Shown here: in pieces, positions 8,803 to 16,573 of the stretch
How the letters are laid out: each line of letters begins with the position of its first letter
How positions within the stretch are numbered: position 1 is the first letter of the stretch
From: CAYSRC01 sp964433495
GTDB lineage: Bacteria > Bacillota > Clostridia > Oscillospirales > Ruminococcaceae
Direction of reading: 5' to 3'
DNA length: 64,000 nucleotides
Assembly: GCA_964433495.1 (NCBI GenBank)
Contig: CAYSRC010000002.1
Coordinates: 38,421-102,420 of the forward strand
Translations under genes and position numbers: made by a program
The notes under the pieces: model-generated
What the model was told of the DNA's origin: nothing
The model's input: only the letters and a program-made list of their open reading frames with translations
Database searches by the model: none

Positions 8803-9993
8803 ATGAATTATAAGGATTATCAGAGCGAGATGCTCAGGCAGACGTGGAACTCGGTGCGGGACGTCAACACCATCGCCGCCGCCGAGCCGTTTGAGCTGTT
8901 TGAGAGCTGCGTGCCGAGGGAGGTCGCATCCGCCGTGAGCAGGGTCATCCTGACGGGCTGCGGCGACAGCTACTGCGCGTCGATCGCGGCGAAGCCCGTT
9001 TTCGAGAACGCCGAGCGCTCGACAAGGACGGGCATGGTGCCCGGCACCCCCACCGAGGCGCTTCGCAACGTCGAGTTCTCCCGTTACTACAACACCTACA
9101 AGGGTTGGGAGCCGTTGACCACCCCCAACACGATGCTGTGCGCGGTGTCCATCTCGGGCGCCCCCAAGCGCCCCACCGAGGCCGCTGCGAGGATGAGCGC
9201 CGTCGGCGGGAACAGCGCGGCGTTCACCACCAACCCCAACAGCGAGCTCGCCCTCAATTCCGACTATGTCGTGCCCATGTGTCTGCCGCCGTGCGACCTT
9301 GCGCCCAACGTCACGTCCTACTACTCCTCGATGTTCTCGCTTATCATGTTCGGCCTATATATAAGCGTCGCAAAGGGGCAGATCTCGCGCGAGGACGCCG
9401 AGTACAGCCGCAGGGGCCTGCTCAGGTATGTCAACGCCTACACGGGAAAGGTCATGGACGAGATCGCGAAAAAGGCGTTTGAGCTCGCCGGGCAGTGGGA
9501 CAAGGACGGCGTCGAGGTCATGGACTTTGTCGGCGACGGCTCCGACTACGCCACCGCGTTCTTCGGCTCGGCCAAGATGGTCGAGGCGTTCGGCGGCCTT
9601 ACGACCAACGACGACTCGGAGGGCTGGTGCCACATCAACTACTTCATCAAGAACGTCGACAAGGTCGGCACCTTTATCGTCGCCAACACCGACTCGCCCT
9701 CCTTCAGCCGCGAGCTCGAGACGATCAAGATCGCGTGCAGGCTCAGAAGCCATGTGGCGGTGATCACCGACGGCGACGAGTCGCTGTTCCCCGAGAACGC
9801 CGTCGTGTTCAAGACGCCGATGCCGCAGTCGCCGTGGATGTCCGCGTTTATGCAGCACATCCCCATGGACTTTGTCGCCGCTTACTACGGCTGCTTCCGC
9901 GGCACGATGCCCTTCAGGCGCGACAGCGAGGTTCACATGAAGGACGCCGACTGCGCAAGGTTCCGCCAGAGTAAGATTGAGATTGTGAGGTAG
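8803..9993 (+). CDS. SIS-domain sugar isomerase/deaminase-like protein (copy 2)
   Basis: 396 aa. Clearly paralogous to the protein at 7220: shared GCGDSYCASIAAKPVFE loop, a VSISGAPKRPTEAA segment where copy 1 has ISYSGEATRAVE, and the same DDSEGWCHINYF block. The replacement of the typical S-x-S-G-E/T loop by SISGAPK may alter ligand binding, so the two copies may form a heteromer or handle related substrates. It has a GGAGG-type ribosome site 16 bases after the YjbQ stop and lies in the same operon. Confidence 0.85.
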   Translation: MNYKDYQSEMLRQTWNSVRDVNTIAAAEPFELFESCVPREVASAVSRVILTGCGDSYCASIAAKPVFENAERSTRTGMVPGTPTEALRNVEFSRYYNTYKGWEPLTTPNTMLCAVSISGAPKRPTEAAARMSAVGGNSAAFTTNPNSELALNSDYVVPMCLPPCDLAPNVTSYYSSMFSLIMFGLYISVAKGQISREDAEYSRRGLLRYVNAYTGKVMDEIAKKAFELAGQWDKDGVEVMDFVGDGSDYATAFFGSAKMVEAFGGLTTNDDSEGWCHINYFIKNVDKVGTFIVANTDSPSFSRELETIKIACRLRSHVAVITDGDESLFPENAVVFKTPMPQSPWMSAFMQHIPMDFVAAYYGCFRGTMPFRRDSEVHMKDADCARFRQSKIEIVR

Positions 9994-9999
9994 CGACTT

Positions 10000-10410
10000 A
10001 TGGGATTCATGAAAAAGATCGCGCTTAAAACCGAGTTTGAGGGTATGCACGACGTCACCGCGCTCGTCCAGCAGGCCGTCGCGGAGAGCGGGGTGCAGGA
10101 GGGCTTCTGCATCATCCACAGCAACCACACCACCGCAAGCCTCATCGTGACCTCGTTTTGGGACAAGAGGGGACATGTTGACTTTATGGAGGAGATGGAC
10201 AAGCTCATCCCGACCCGCTATGATTACCTCCACAACTTCGACACCCCGACCGACGCCGCGGGGCATATCAAGTCCGCGCTCGGCGGCACGACCCTGACGC
10301 TGATCGTCACGGGCGGCAGGGCGCTTCTCGGCTCGTCGCAGGGCATTCTCTTTGCCGAGTTTGACGGACCGCGCGACAGGCAGTTCTTTGTAAAGGTTGT
10401 TGCAGACTGA
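10000..10410 (+). CDS. YjbQ family protein (UPF0047), copy 2
   Basis: 136 aa, 6 bases after the second SIS gene; ATG at 10000, with another in-frame ATG at 10009. It contains HSNHTTASLIV, TDAAGHIKSALGG and LFAEFDGPRDRQ, the same UPF0047 landmarks as copy 1, plus the GSSQGI loop typical of the family. The gene order SIS-YjbQ-SIS-YjbQ indicates duplication of a two-gene unit. Confidence 0.88.
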   Translation: MGFMKKIALKTEFEGMHDVTALVQQAVAESGVQEGFCIIHSNHTTASLIVTSFWDKRGHVDFMEEMDKLIPTRYDYLHNFDTPTDAAGHIKSALGGTTLTLIVTGGRALLGSSQGILFAEFDGPRDRQFFVKVVAD

Positions 10411-10477
10411 TTTGCGCGCTTTGCAAAATGCGCCGTGCCGGACAATACGGCGCGGGGCGAGAGTCGCAGTTTAAAAC

Positions 10478-10512
10478 AAAGAGCCTGCGGTGCAAACCGC
10501 GGGCTCTTTTTT
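10478..10512 (+). terminator. Intrinsic terminator of the SIS/YjbQ operon
   Basis: AAAGAGCCTGCGG pairs with CCGCGGGCTCTTT (13 bp, one G-T pair) around a 6-base loop and is followed by a T-run. Confidence 0.92.
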
Positions 10513-10697
10513 CGAACCGTGGGACGGTGCGGGCGTTGCCCGAAAGCTCTGAAAACAAAGGCTTAACCGCAATGTGCCGGCCTTGTCCCTTTATATGCGC
10601 TCACTTTTGCTTGTGCTTCCTCTGTGGTTTCATAAGGGCAAAAATGAGGGAAGGAAAAAACATGCTGTATGTTTCATAGAAGAGGATTAGATAAACG

Positions 10698-11327
10698 ATG
10701 ATTTCGGCGGAAACCTACAAAAACAACCCATGCAGAGTTTTTTCAATCCCGTATTGGAAGGCAAAGAGCCTAACAGTGCCTTCCAACATGAGAATTGTTC
10801 ATGGCGATGAATTTGATGCAAAACTGCTTGATAATTACTCGGACAGAAGATATTTTAGGTTAATACACAATCTGTCAAACATACCGGAGTTTGGTGCCGC
10901 GGGAATAAGCTTAGAAGTTATTCAATCCGACAGAAATGACGAACTTGCGGATATGATAAACCGTTCATATACCCACTCTGAAATACGCGTGTCCGCGGAT
11001 TATGTCAGCAGCTTGTCTGCAACCCGGGTCTATTGCCCGGGGTTATGGATAGGCGCTGTTTTTGACAAAAAACTCATCGGCTCAATTATATGTGACTTTG
11101 ATGCAGAAGTCGGCGAGGCGATTATTGAATGGCTTCAGGTGCTGCCGGAATTCAGAGGCAGGGGGATAGCTTCTGTCCTGATTTGCAAAGCTCTAAAAAC
11201 AATGAGCGGTTTTGCTGATTTTGCGACGGTCTCGGGTGAATGCGATAACCCGACAAATCCTGAAAAGGTGTATCGGCATTGCGGTTTTTCCGGGGAAGAC
11301 GTGTGGCATATTCTCTATAAAAAGTAA
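10698..11327 (+). CDS. GNAT-family N-acetyltransferase
   Basis: 209 aa, start at 10698 with GAGGATTAG upstream. The C-terminal half has the acetyl-CoA binding pattern of GNAT proteins: a strand IIEWLQVLPEFRGRGIASVL, where RGRGIA matches the Q/RxxGxG/A loop, then a helix and the ending YRHCGFSGEDVWHILY. Substrate unknown. Codon use is markedly more AT-rich than the flanking genes, which suggests recent horizontal acquisition. It stands alone between a terminator and a convergent minus-strand gene. Confidence 0.85.
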   Translation: MISAETYKNNPCRVFSIPYWKAKSLTVPSNMRIVHGDEFDAKLLDNYSDRRYFRLIHNLSNIPEFGAAGISLEVIQSDRNDELADMINRSYTHSEIRVSADYVSSLSATRVYCPGLWIGAVFDKKLIGSIICDFDAEVGEAIIEWLQVLPEFRGRGIASVLICKALKTMSGFADFATVSGECDNPTNPEKVYRHCGFSGEDVWHILYKK

Positions 11328-11665
11328 TATGAACAAGACGGCGGTTATGCGGATTTTTGCAGTGTGAAACACCCGGAGTGCAAACCGCAGGTTTGTGTGA
11401 GGGGTGTATTTTGCTACCAAACGTGAGGTTCTATAACTTGCCGAAAAAACAACCCTGCATCAAGAGACGCTGCTTTTGAACGCCTGATCATAGGTTCCTT
11501 TTATATTTTTTATGTTTTTTTCAAAAAAGCACCCCTCGAACATTTGTCCGGGGGGCTTTCGGTAAGAATAAAACAGGCATTAAGCTGTGCCTGCAAAACA
11601 CAGCTTTGCAAAAGCTGATACAGAGCAAAAGGCCAAGTACAGATAGTATAGCTCAAGCGAAAAGC
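11328..11665. other. Intergenic region between convergent genes
   Basis: AT-richer sequence without a gene. It holds the minus-strand terminator at 11522-11561 and a small hairpin AAGCTGTG/CACAGCTT at 11582-11606. Confidence 0.5.
11522..11561 (-). terminator. Terminator for the lipoprotein/flavodiiron operon (minus strand)
   Basis: Read on the minus strand, AAAGCCCCCC pairs with GGGGTGCTTT (one mismatch) and is followed by TTTTTT. It lies about 100 bases past the stop of the lipoprotein gene. Confidence 0.7.
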
Positions 11666-12223
11666 TTACCCTTTTTGAACCTTGACGACGCAATCCTCGC
11701 TCTCAAGCTTTGTGACAATCTCTTCGACGGTCATGCCGTAGAACGGGGATTTTTCGGCGGGCATAACACTGTCGCCGCCAAAACCACCCTTGCCGTCGTA
11801 CGACTCGATGTAGTGATAGTACAGCACACCGTCCACAAACAAAATGTCGTCGTACCGGTCTTCGGGCCCGCCCTGCGAGGTTATCAGCCAGCTGCCGCTG
11901 CCGTACTCGGTCTCTTTGGGGGTGTCCTCGGGCTCGGGGTCGCCGCCGTCGGGCGCTGTGTTTTCGGGCAGGGTCACAGGCTCACCGTCGTCGGGCTCTG
12001 TGCTTTCGGGCAGGGTCACAGGCTCACCGCCGTCGGGCTCTTGGTCGGGCTCGTCCCCGGGCTTGGCGGCGCCGACTTGGACGCTGCCGTCGCCTGAGCC
12101 CGACGATATCTCCGCGAGACCGCTGCCGGTGCTGTCAGCCCTTTTTGAACAGCCGCACATCACCGACGACGCAAAAGCGGCGCAAAGCAGCAGGACAGCG
12201 ATGGTCTTAAAGGTCTTTTTCAT
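11666..12223 (-). CDS. Putative lipoprotein with tandem acidic repeats
   Basis: 185 aa. N-terminal signal with a hydrophobic core and Cys25 in VMCGC, a plausible lipoprotein site. Residues about 60-95 contain a short tandem repeat based on GEPVTLPE(S/N)T, a flexible acidic spacer. The C-terminal part (residues 105-185) has a small folded-looking domain ending EDCVVKVQKG that I do not recognise. Its ribosome site overlaps the end of the flavodiiron gene 14 bases upstream, so the two are cotranscribed. Function unknown; probably cell-surface exposed. Confidence 0.7.
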   Translation of the reverse strand: MKKTFKTIAVLLLCAAFASSVMCGCSKRADSTGSGLAEISSGSGDGSVQVGAAKPGDEPDQEPDGGEPVTLPESTEPDDGEPVTLPENTAPDGGDPEPEDTPKETEYGSGSWLITSQGGPEDRYDDILFVDGVLYYHYIESYDGKGGFGGDSVMPAEKSPFYGMTVEEIVTKLESEDCVVKVQKG

Positions 12224-12237
12224 ATGGTTTTAGACTC

Positions 12238-14028
12238 CTATTCTATCGGTTCAAAGTCGGCCGCGCCGTGCTTGCACAGCGGGCAGATAAAGTCGTCGGG
12301 CAGGGTGTCGCCCTCGTAGATGTAGCCGCACACCTTGCACACGAACCCCTTTTTGCCCTCGGTCTCGGGACGGGGCTTGACATGGCTTTGATAGTAGCTG
12401 TAGGTCATCGTCTCGACGTCCGAAATCACCCTTGCCTCGGTGATGCCGCACAAAAACATGGTGTGGGTGCCGAGGTCGACCGTCTGCTCGACCTTGAGAG
12501 ACATGAACGCGTTGATGTATCTCGGCAGAAACGCGAGCCCGTTGTCCGAGTGAAGCGGCTTGAAGCCGTCAAACTTGTCCGCCGTCCTGCCGCTCGAGAA
12601 CCCGAAGCGCTCAAAAATAGAGAAGGGCGCGTCGGTCGTGAGACAGTTGACGTTCATAATACCGGTCTTTTCGATGATATGGTGGGAATAGTTCTGTTTG
12701 TTTACGACGACGGCTATGCGGTTGGGGGTGTTGGTCACCTGGGTGACGGTGTTGATGATCATCCCGTTGTCCTTTTTGCCGTCACCCGTCGTCAGGACAT
12801 AGAGGCCGTAGCCGAGCTTGAAGAGCGCGGTGAGATCGTTTTTGTCGGCGGTGTCGTCGCGCCGTGCGAGATACTCGCCGCACAGCTCGTGCGCGAGACT
12901 GTCAAGCGCCTGCTCGCTTTCGAAGGAGAGCGCGGAGCTTATGCGCACGGCGGTCTTAGCAAAACTAATGTCCTTGCAGCTCTCGAGCATCCCGCGCATA
13001 ACCTTGGCGGCAAGCGGGGCCCACGAGCCGTTTTCGATGAGCGCGACGGTGCGGTTTTTGAACCCGCGCTCGCACAGACGGTCGATAAAGTCGCGCATAA
13101 ACGGGAAGATCCCGGCGTTGTAGGTCGTGGTGGCGAGCACCAGCTTGCCGTAGCGGAAGGCGTCCGCAACGGCGGCGGACATGTCGCACCGCGCAAGGTC
13201 ATAGACCTTGACCTCGGGGCAGCCGTCGGCCCTCAGTTTGTCCGCAAGCCTGTTTGCCGCCTCGGCCGTGTGACCGTAGACCGAGGTGTACGCGACGACG
13301 ATGCCGTCCTTTTCGACGGCGTAGGACGACCAGGTCTCATACAGCCCGAGATAGTGCGCGAGGTTGTCGCTGAGCACGGGGCCGTGAAGGGGACAGATCT
13401 TTTGTATGTCGAGCGAGGCGGCCTTTTTGAGCAGCGCGCCGACCTGCGCGCCGTACTTGCCGACGATGCCGATATAGTAGCGCGCGGCCTCGTCGTCCCA
13501 CGGCTCGTGCGCGTCGAGCGCGCCGAACTTGCCGAACCCGTCGGCCGAGAACAGCACCTTATCGAGACTGTCATAGGTCACGATGACCTCGGGCCAGTGT
13601 ACCATCGGCGCGGTGACAAAGGTGAGCGTGTGCCGCCCCAGCGACAGGGTGTCCCCCTCGCCGACAACGACCCGGCGCTCGGCAAAATCGGTGCCGAAAA
13701 AGTTGCCCATCATCGCAAAGGCCTTGGCGGACGACACGATCACCGTGTCCTTGTAGACCTCCGTAAAATTCGCGATGTTGGCGGAATGGTCGGGCTCCAT
13801 GTGCTGGACGATCAGATAATCGGGCGAGCGGTCGCCCAGCACGCGCGCGATGTTGTCGAGCCACTCGTGGGTAAAGTGCGCGTCGACGGTGTCCAGGACG
13901 GCGGTCTTTTGATCGACGATCACATAGGAGTTGTACGACATGCCGTTGGGGACGCGGTACTGCCCCTCGAACAGGTCGATCTTTCGGTCGTTGACGCCGA
14001 CATAAACGATGTCGTTGGTGATGTTCAT
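12238..14028 (-). CDS. Flavodiiron protein fused to flavin reductase and rubredoxin
   Basis: 596 aa with four parts in order: metallo-beta-lactamase-like diiron domain (residues about 1-245; HMEPDHS and the downstream His ligands), flavodoxin domain (about 250-395), flavin reductase domain (about 400-545) and a C-terminal rubredoxin with two CxxC pairs (CKVCGY and CPLCKH). Flavodiiron proteins reduce O2 to water or NO to N2O; the fused reductase and rubredoxin would pass electrons from NAD(P)H within one chain. It is a cytosolic O2-protection enzyme of anaerobes. The start has AAAGGAG at good spacing. Transcribed together with the lipoprotein gene that follows. Confidence 0.93.
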   Translation of the reverse strand: MNITNDIVYVGVNDRKIDLFEGQYRVPNGMSYNSYVIVDQKTAVLDTVDAHFTHEWLDNIARVLGDRSPDYLIVQHMEPDHSANIANFTEVYKDTVIVSSAKAFAMMGNFFGTDFAERRVVVGEGDTLSLGRHTLTFVTAPMVHWPEVIVTYDSLDKVLFSADGFGKFGALDAHEPWDDEAARYYIGIVGKYGAQVGALLKKAASLDIQKICPLHGPVLSDNLAHYLGLYETWSSYAVEKDGIVVAYTSVYGHTAEAANRLADKLRADGCPEVKVYDLARCDMSAAVADAFRYGKLVLATTTYNAGIFPFMRDFIDRLCERGFKNRTVALIENGSWAPLAAKVMRGMLESCKDISFAKTAVRISSALSFESEQALDSLAHELCGEYLARRDDTADKNDLTALFKLGYGLYVLTTGDGKKDNGMIINTVTQVTNTPNRIAVVVNKQNYSHHIIEKTGIMNVNCLTTDAPFSIFERFGFSSGRTADKFDGFKPLHSDNGLAFLPRYINAFMSLKVEQTVDLGTHTMFLCGITEARVISDVETMTYSYYQSHVKPRPETEGKKGFVCKVCGYIYEGDTLPDDFICPLCKHGAADFEPIE

Positions 14029-14219
14029 TTGTTCTCCTTTCGGGACGCCGCGGACTCCTCGCCGCGCCCTTTATAATTGATGTTGTTGCGGCGTTTTCTC
14101 CGTATGCTGTTGAAAACGGCCCGGTTTTAAGGACACCCGCCGCTTCGCGTTTGTGCCCATACGGAGTATTCCTTGTTTTGTTCGGTATTAAACCATCGGG
14201 GACACTCAAGGGCGTTCGA

Positions 14220-15122
14220 TCAGTCCTCTATGCGGCCGTCGGGCCGCAGCACCCTCGGCGGGATGCAGGCGGCGGTTGCCGAGCTGAGCGACTGGCAAAA
14301 GCCGTCGACAAGCCCCTTTGACAGCATGTACCGTTCGGCGAGGTCGTATTCGCGGCGGCTGAGCTTTCGCGCAATCTCCCGGTACTGCGCCGCGTCGCCC
14401 ATCGGCAGATACTGCCCCATGAGGCTCAAAAGAACGGTTCCCGGGGCAAACGCATCCGCGAGGTAATCGAGCACGCGGCGGGTGTCCGCGAGGTGGGACG
14501 GCAGCACAAGGTGGCGCACGAGCACCCCGCGCACGAGCAGGCCGTTGCTTATGCGAAACGGCCCCGTCTGCCTGACCATCTCGCGCAGGGCGAGACACGC
14601 CTTTTCAAAATAATCGGGCGCGGACGAGTACCGATTTGAGATGTCGGGGCTTTGATATTTTAAATCGGGCATGTAGACGTCGATGAGGCCGTCGAGGGTC
14701 TTGAGCGTCTCGACGCTCTCATAGCCCGACGAGTTCCACACGACGGGGACGGGGAGCTTTTTTATCTCGAGCGCCCGCCTTATCCACGGCGTGAAGTGGG
14801 TCGGGGTGACAAGGTCGATGCAGGACGCGCCGAGGGAGACGAGCTTAAAGAATATTTCCGACAGCTCGTCCGGGGTGACGGCCTTTCCGATCGCGCCGCG
14901 GCTTATCGCCGCGTTTTGGCAGAAAACGCACCCGAGCGAACACCCCGAAAAGAACACCGCGCCCGCGCCGCCGCTTCCGCTTATGCAGGGCTCTTCGCCG
15001 GTGTGCAGCCCGAAGTGGGCGACGACGGGGCTTGTCCCCGCGCGGCACACGCCGCCGCCGTCAAGCTGCCGACGAACGGCTCCGCAGCTCCGCGGGCAGA
15101 GCGAGCAGATATAATCGCTCAC
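14220..15122 (-). CDS. Radical SAM protein, PflA-like
   Basis: 300 aa from the GTG at 15122, which overlaps the stop of the upstream gene as GTGA. An N-terminal CSLCPRSCG cluster motif precedes the radical SAM triad CSLGCVFC (near residue 62), which binds the 4Fe-4S cluster that cleaves S-adenosylmethionine. The general plan and length match the widespread 'putative pyruvate formate-lyase activating enzyme' group whose true targets are mostly unknown. No glycyl-radical enzyme is encoded nearby. A longer frame upstream would overlap DUF4364 fully and is rejected. Confidence 0.85.
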   Translation of the reverse strand: MSDYICSLCPRSCGAVRRQLDGGGVCRAGTSPVVAHFGLHTGEEPCISGSGGAGAVFFSGCSLGCVFCQNAAISRGAIGKAVTPDELSEIFFKLVSLGASCIDLVTPTHFTPWIRRALEIKKLPVPVVWNSSGYESVETLKTLDGLIDVYMPDLKYQSPDISNRYSSAPDYFEKACLALREMVRQTGPFRISNGLLVRGVLVRHLVLPSHLADTRRVLDYLADAFAPGTVLLSLMGQYLPMGDAAQYREIARKLSRREYDLAERYMLSKGLVDGFCQSLSSATAACIPPRVLRPDGRIED

Positions 15123-15673
15123 AGCTCTTCGCCCGTCAAAATCTTGAGGACGCTTCGCATGACGTCCTCGGCTCTGTCGATGAAGTTTTCGCGCACGGTG
15201 AGCGCGGCGCGGCGGGAGGGGACGTCGAGGTCGACCGAAAAGATCTCTTCGCCGCTCGTTTCGCACACCGCGCAGTGGACGGTACAGCCGCCGTTTTGCC
15301 GCTCGGTGATGGTCACGCGGTTGCTGCGCGCGTTGATGCGCCTGCGCACAAGCTCGCTGAGCCGCGCCGACGAGCGCTCGTAAACCGTGCGGGGCAGATC
15401 GTCGGACAGCAGGGAGGCGATGTTGTGCCCCGACGGCGTGATGGTGTACCAGTCGTCGAGCACCGTCACGTGGCCGAGCGAGCCGAGCTCGCTCAGCGCG
15501 TCGGCCGTCTCAAAATAGTTGGCGCAGCCGCAGCCCGACACCGCTTCGAGTATGTCGTCGCTGAGCACGGGCCTGTTCTCGTCGTCGAGCAGCTTGCAGA
15601 CGAGTATCTTGATCGCCGACGGGTCGTTGAGCCCGCCGAGGTCTACCCCGGCGGTAAAAGCATCGGTCGACAT
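15119..15673 (-). CDS. DUF4364 family protein
   Basis: 184 aa from the ATG at 15673, 8 bases after GGAGGTG; the in-frame GTG at 15682 lies inside the ribosome site. The N-terminal half reads like a winged-helix domain (residues about 20-95: ILVCKLL, LSDDILEAV, LGHVTVLDDWYTITPSG), the C-terminal half is a beta-rich domain. DUF4364 proteins occur in Clostridia and may be regulators, but I know of no established function. Its stop overlaps the start of the radical SAM gene, so they are translationally coupled. Confidence 0.82.
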   Translation of the reverse strand: MSTDAFTAGVDLGGLNDPSAIKILVCKLLDDENRPVLSDDILEAVSGCGCANYFETADALSELGSLGHVTVLDDWYTITPSGHNIASLLSDDLPRTVYERSSARLSELVRRRINARSNRVTITERQNGGCTVHCAVCETSGEEIFSVDLDVPSRRAALTVRENFIDRAEDVMRSVLKILTGEEL

Positions 15674-15854
15674 CGGTATCACCTCCGAATGGTTGGTTGG
15701 CGTTTTTCGCTCTTAGCTATCAAAAAGAAGTAGAAGTATCGGATCGGCCCGCATCAAAGCCGCCGGTGAAGCGCACGCCCGAAATACCCTGCGACCGCCG
15801 GCACTTGAAGTTCCCTTGCCGAACGGCCTGCCGGGCTGCCGGGCTGCCGGGCTC

Positions 15855-16101
15855 AATAGGAACGATAGCCCGGAAGGCGCATAATACTGCGCCGCATGTC
15901 AAACGTCCGTTCCGCTTACGTTTGACCACTCCGTGCGGTAGATGCACGTCGTAATCGGAACGAAAGCCTGAAAGGCGCATAATATCGCGCCGCATGTCAA
16001 ATATCCGTTCCGCTTAAGCTCGCCCGCGCGACTACGCCCCGCGAGAGTATGCGGGGTGTGTGCAAAGGGAGCTGTCACAAAGTGACTGAGGGATTGACTG
16101 A
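15855..16101 (-). repeat. Dispersed composite intergenic repeat (copy A, minus orientation)
   Basis: Two direct copies of about 64 bases lie about 100 bases apart (from 15855 and from 15954); both contain GGCGCATAATA and CGCCGCATGTCAAA followed by TCCGTTCCGCTTA. To their right, 16057-16100 read on the minus strand is CCCTCAGTCAC..GTGACAGCTCCCTTT, followed by a GGGCGAGCTTAA block. The same two blocks appear in the same order at 23360-23480 on the plus strand. The hairpin base changes between copies (GTCAC/GTGAC here, GTCGCAC/GTGCGAC there) while pairing is kept. Confidence 0.8.
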
Positions 16102-16109
16102 GCAAAACC

Positions 16110-16541
16110 TTATGACTTGTCGGTTATTATCACGGGAACGGCGCGACAGCGCCCGCAACAAATGAGGCGGTCTTCNNNNNNNNNNNNNNNNNNNNNNNNN
16201 NNNNNNNNNNNNNNNNNNNNNNNNNNNNNNNNNNNNNNNNNNNNNNNNNNNNNNNNNNNNNNNNNNNNNNNNNNNTTCTCGGCGGTTTGAGGCTTTGCCT
16301 CAAACGCCCATGCGCCGAGAGCGCATGGGCCGACTGCCCGCAGGGCAGCCCTGCCGTTTCCGCAAAGCTTCATGACTTGAACGGTTATTATCACGGGAAC
16401 GGCGCGACAGCGCCCGCAACAAATGAGGCGGTCTTCAGCCGAATTTGCCCGTGACAATGTTCTCGGCGGTTTGAGGCTTTGCCTCAAACGCCCATGCGCC
16501 GAGAGCGCATGGGCTGACTGCCCGCAGGGCAGCCCGCCGAG
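16110..16541. repeat. Tandem structured repeat spanning an assembly gap
   Basis: Two copies of a unit of about 170 bases or more. Copy 2 (16371-16541) is complete; copy 1 (16111-16348) is interrupted by 100 N at 16176-16275. Each copy contains a segment with CACGGGAACGGCGCGACAG, then a cluster of hairpins: TTTGAGGC/GCCTCAAA, GCCCATGCGC/GCGCATGGGC and CTGCCC/GGGCAG. In copy 2 these three are enclosed by CTCGGCGG (16462-16469) and CCGCCGAG (16534-16541), forming a four-way, cloverleaf-like arrangement. No protein is credible here; the long frame across it runs through the Ns. Confidence 0.85.
16176..16275. other. Assembly gap (100 N)
   Basis: Exactly 100 N, the usual placeholder for an unknown gap size. 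In the intact repeat copy the corresponding interval (16437-16459) is only 23 bases, so the true missing sequence may be much shorter, or several repeat units may be collapsed. Confidence 0.95.
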
Positions 16542-16544
16542 GTT

Positions 16545-16573
16545 ATTATACCACACATCCCCCATCCGCTCAA
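16545..16573 (-). promoter_or_regulatory. Predicted minus-strand promoter reading into the structured repeat
   Basis: On the minus strand TTGAGC (16573-16568) and TATAAT (16550-16545) are separated by 17 bases, and TGG precedes the -10 as in extended -10 promoters. Transcription would start near 16538, at the foot of the cloverleaf repeat, and no protein gene follows in that direction for about 870 bases. Confidence 0.6.

Noticed and set aside
12268..14076. Plus-strand frame of 602 codons opposite the flavodiiron gene
   Set aside because: Shadow of a gene with clear domains and ribosome site on the minus strand.
16110..16565. Minus-strand open frame of 151 codons with a run of unknown residues
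   Set aside because: It runs through the 100-N gap and structured repeats; the apparent frame is an artefact.
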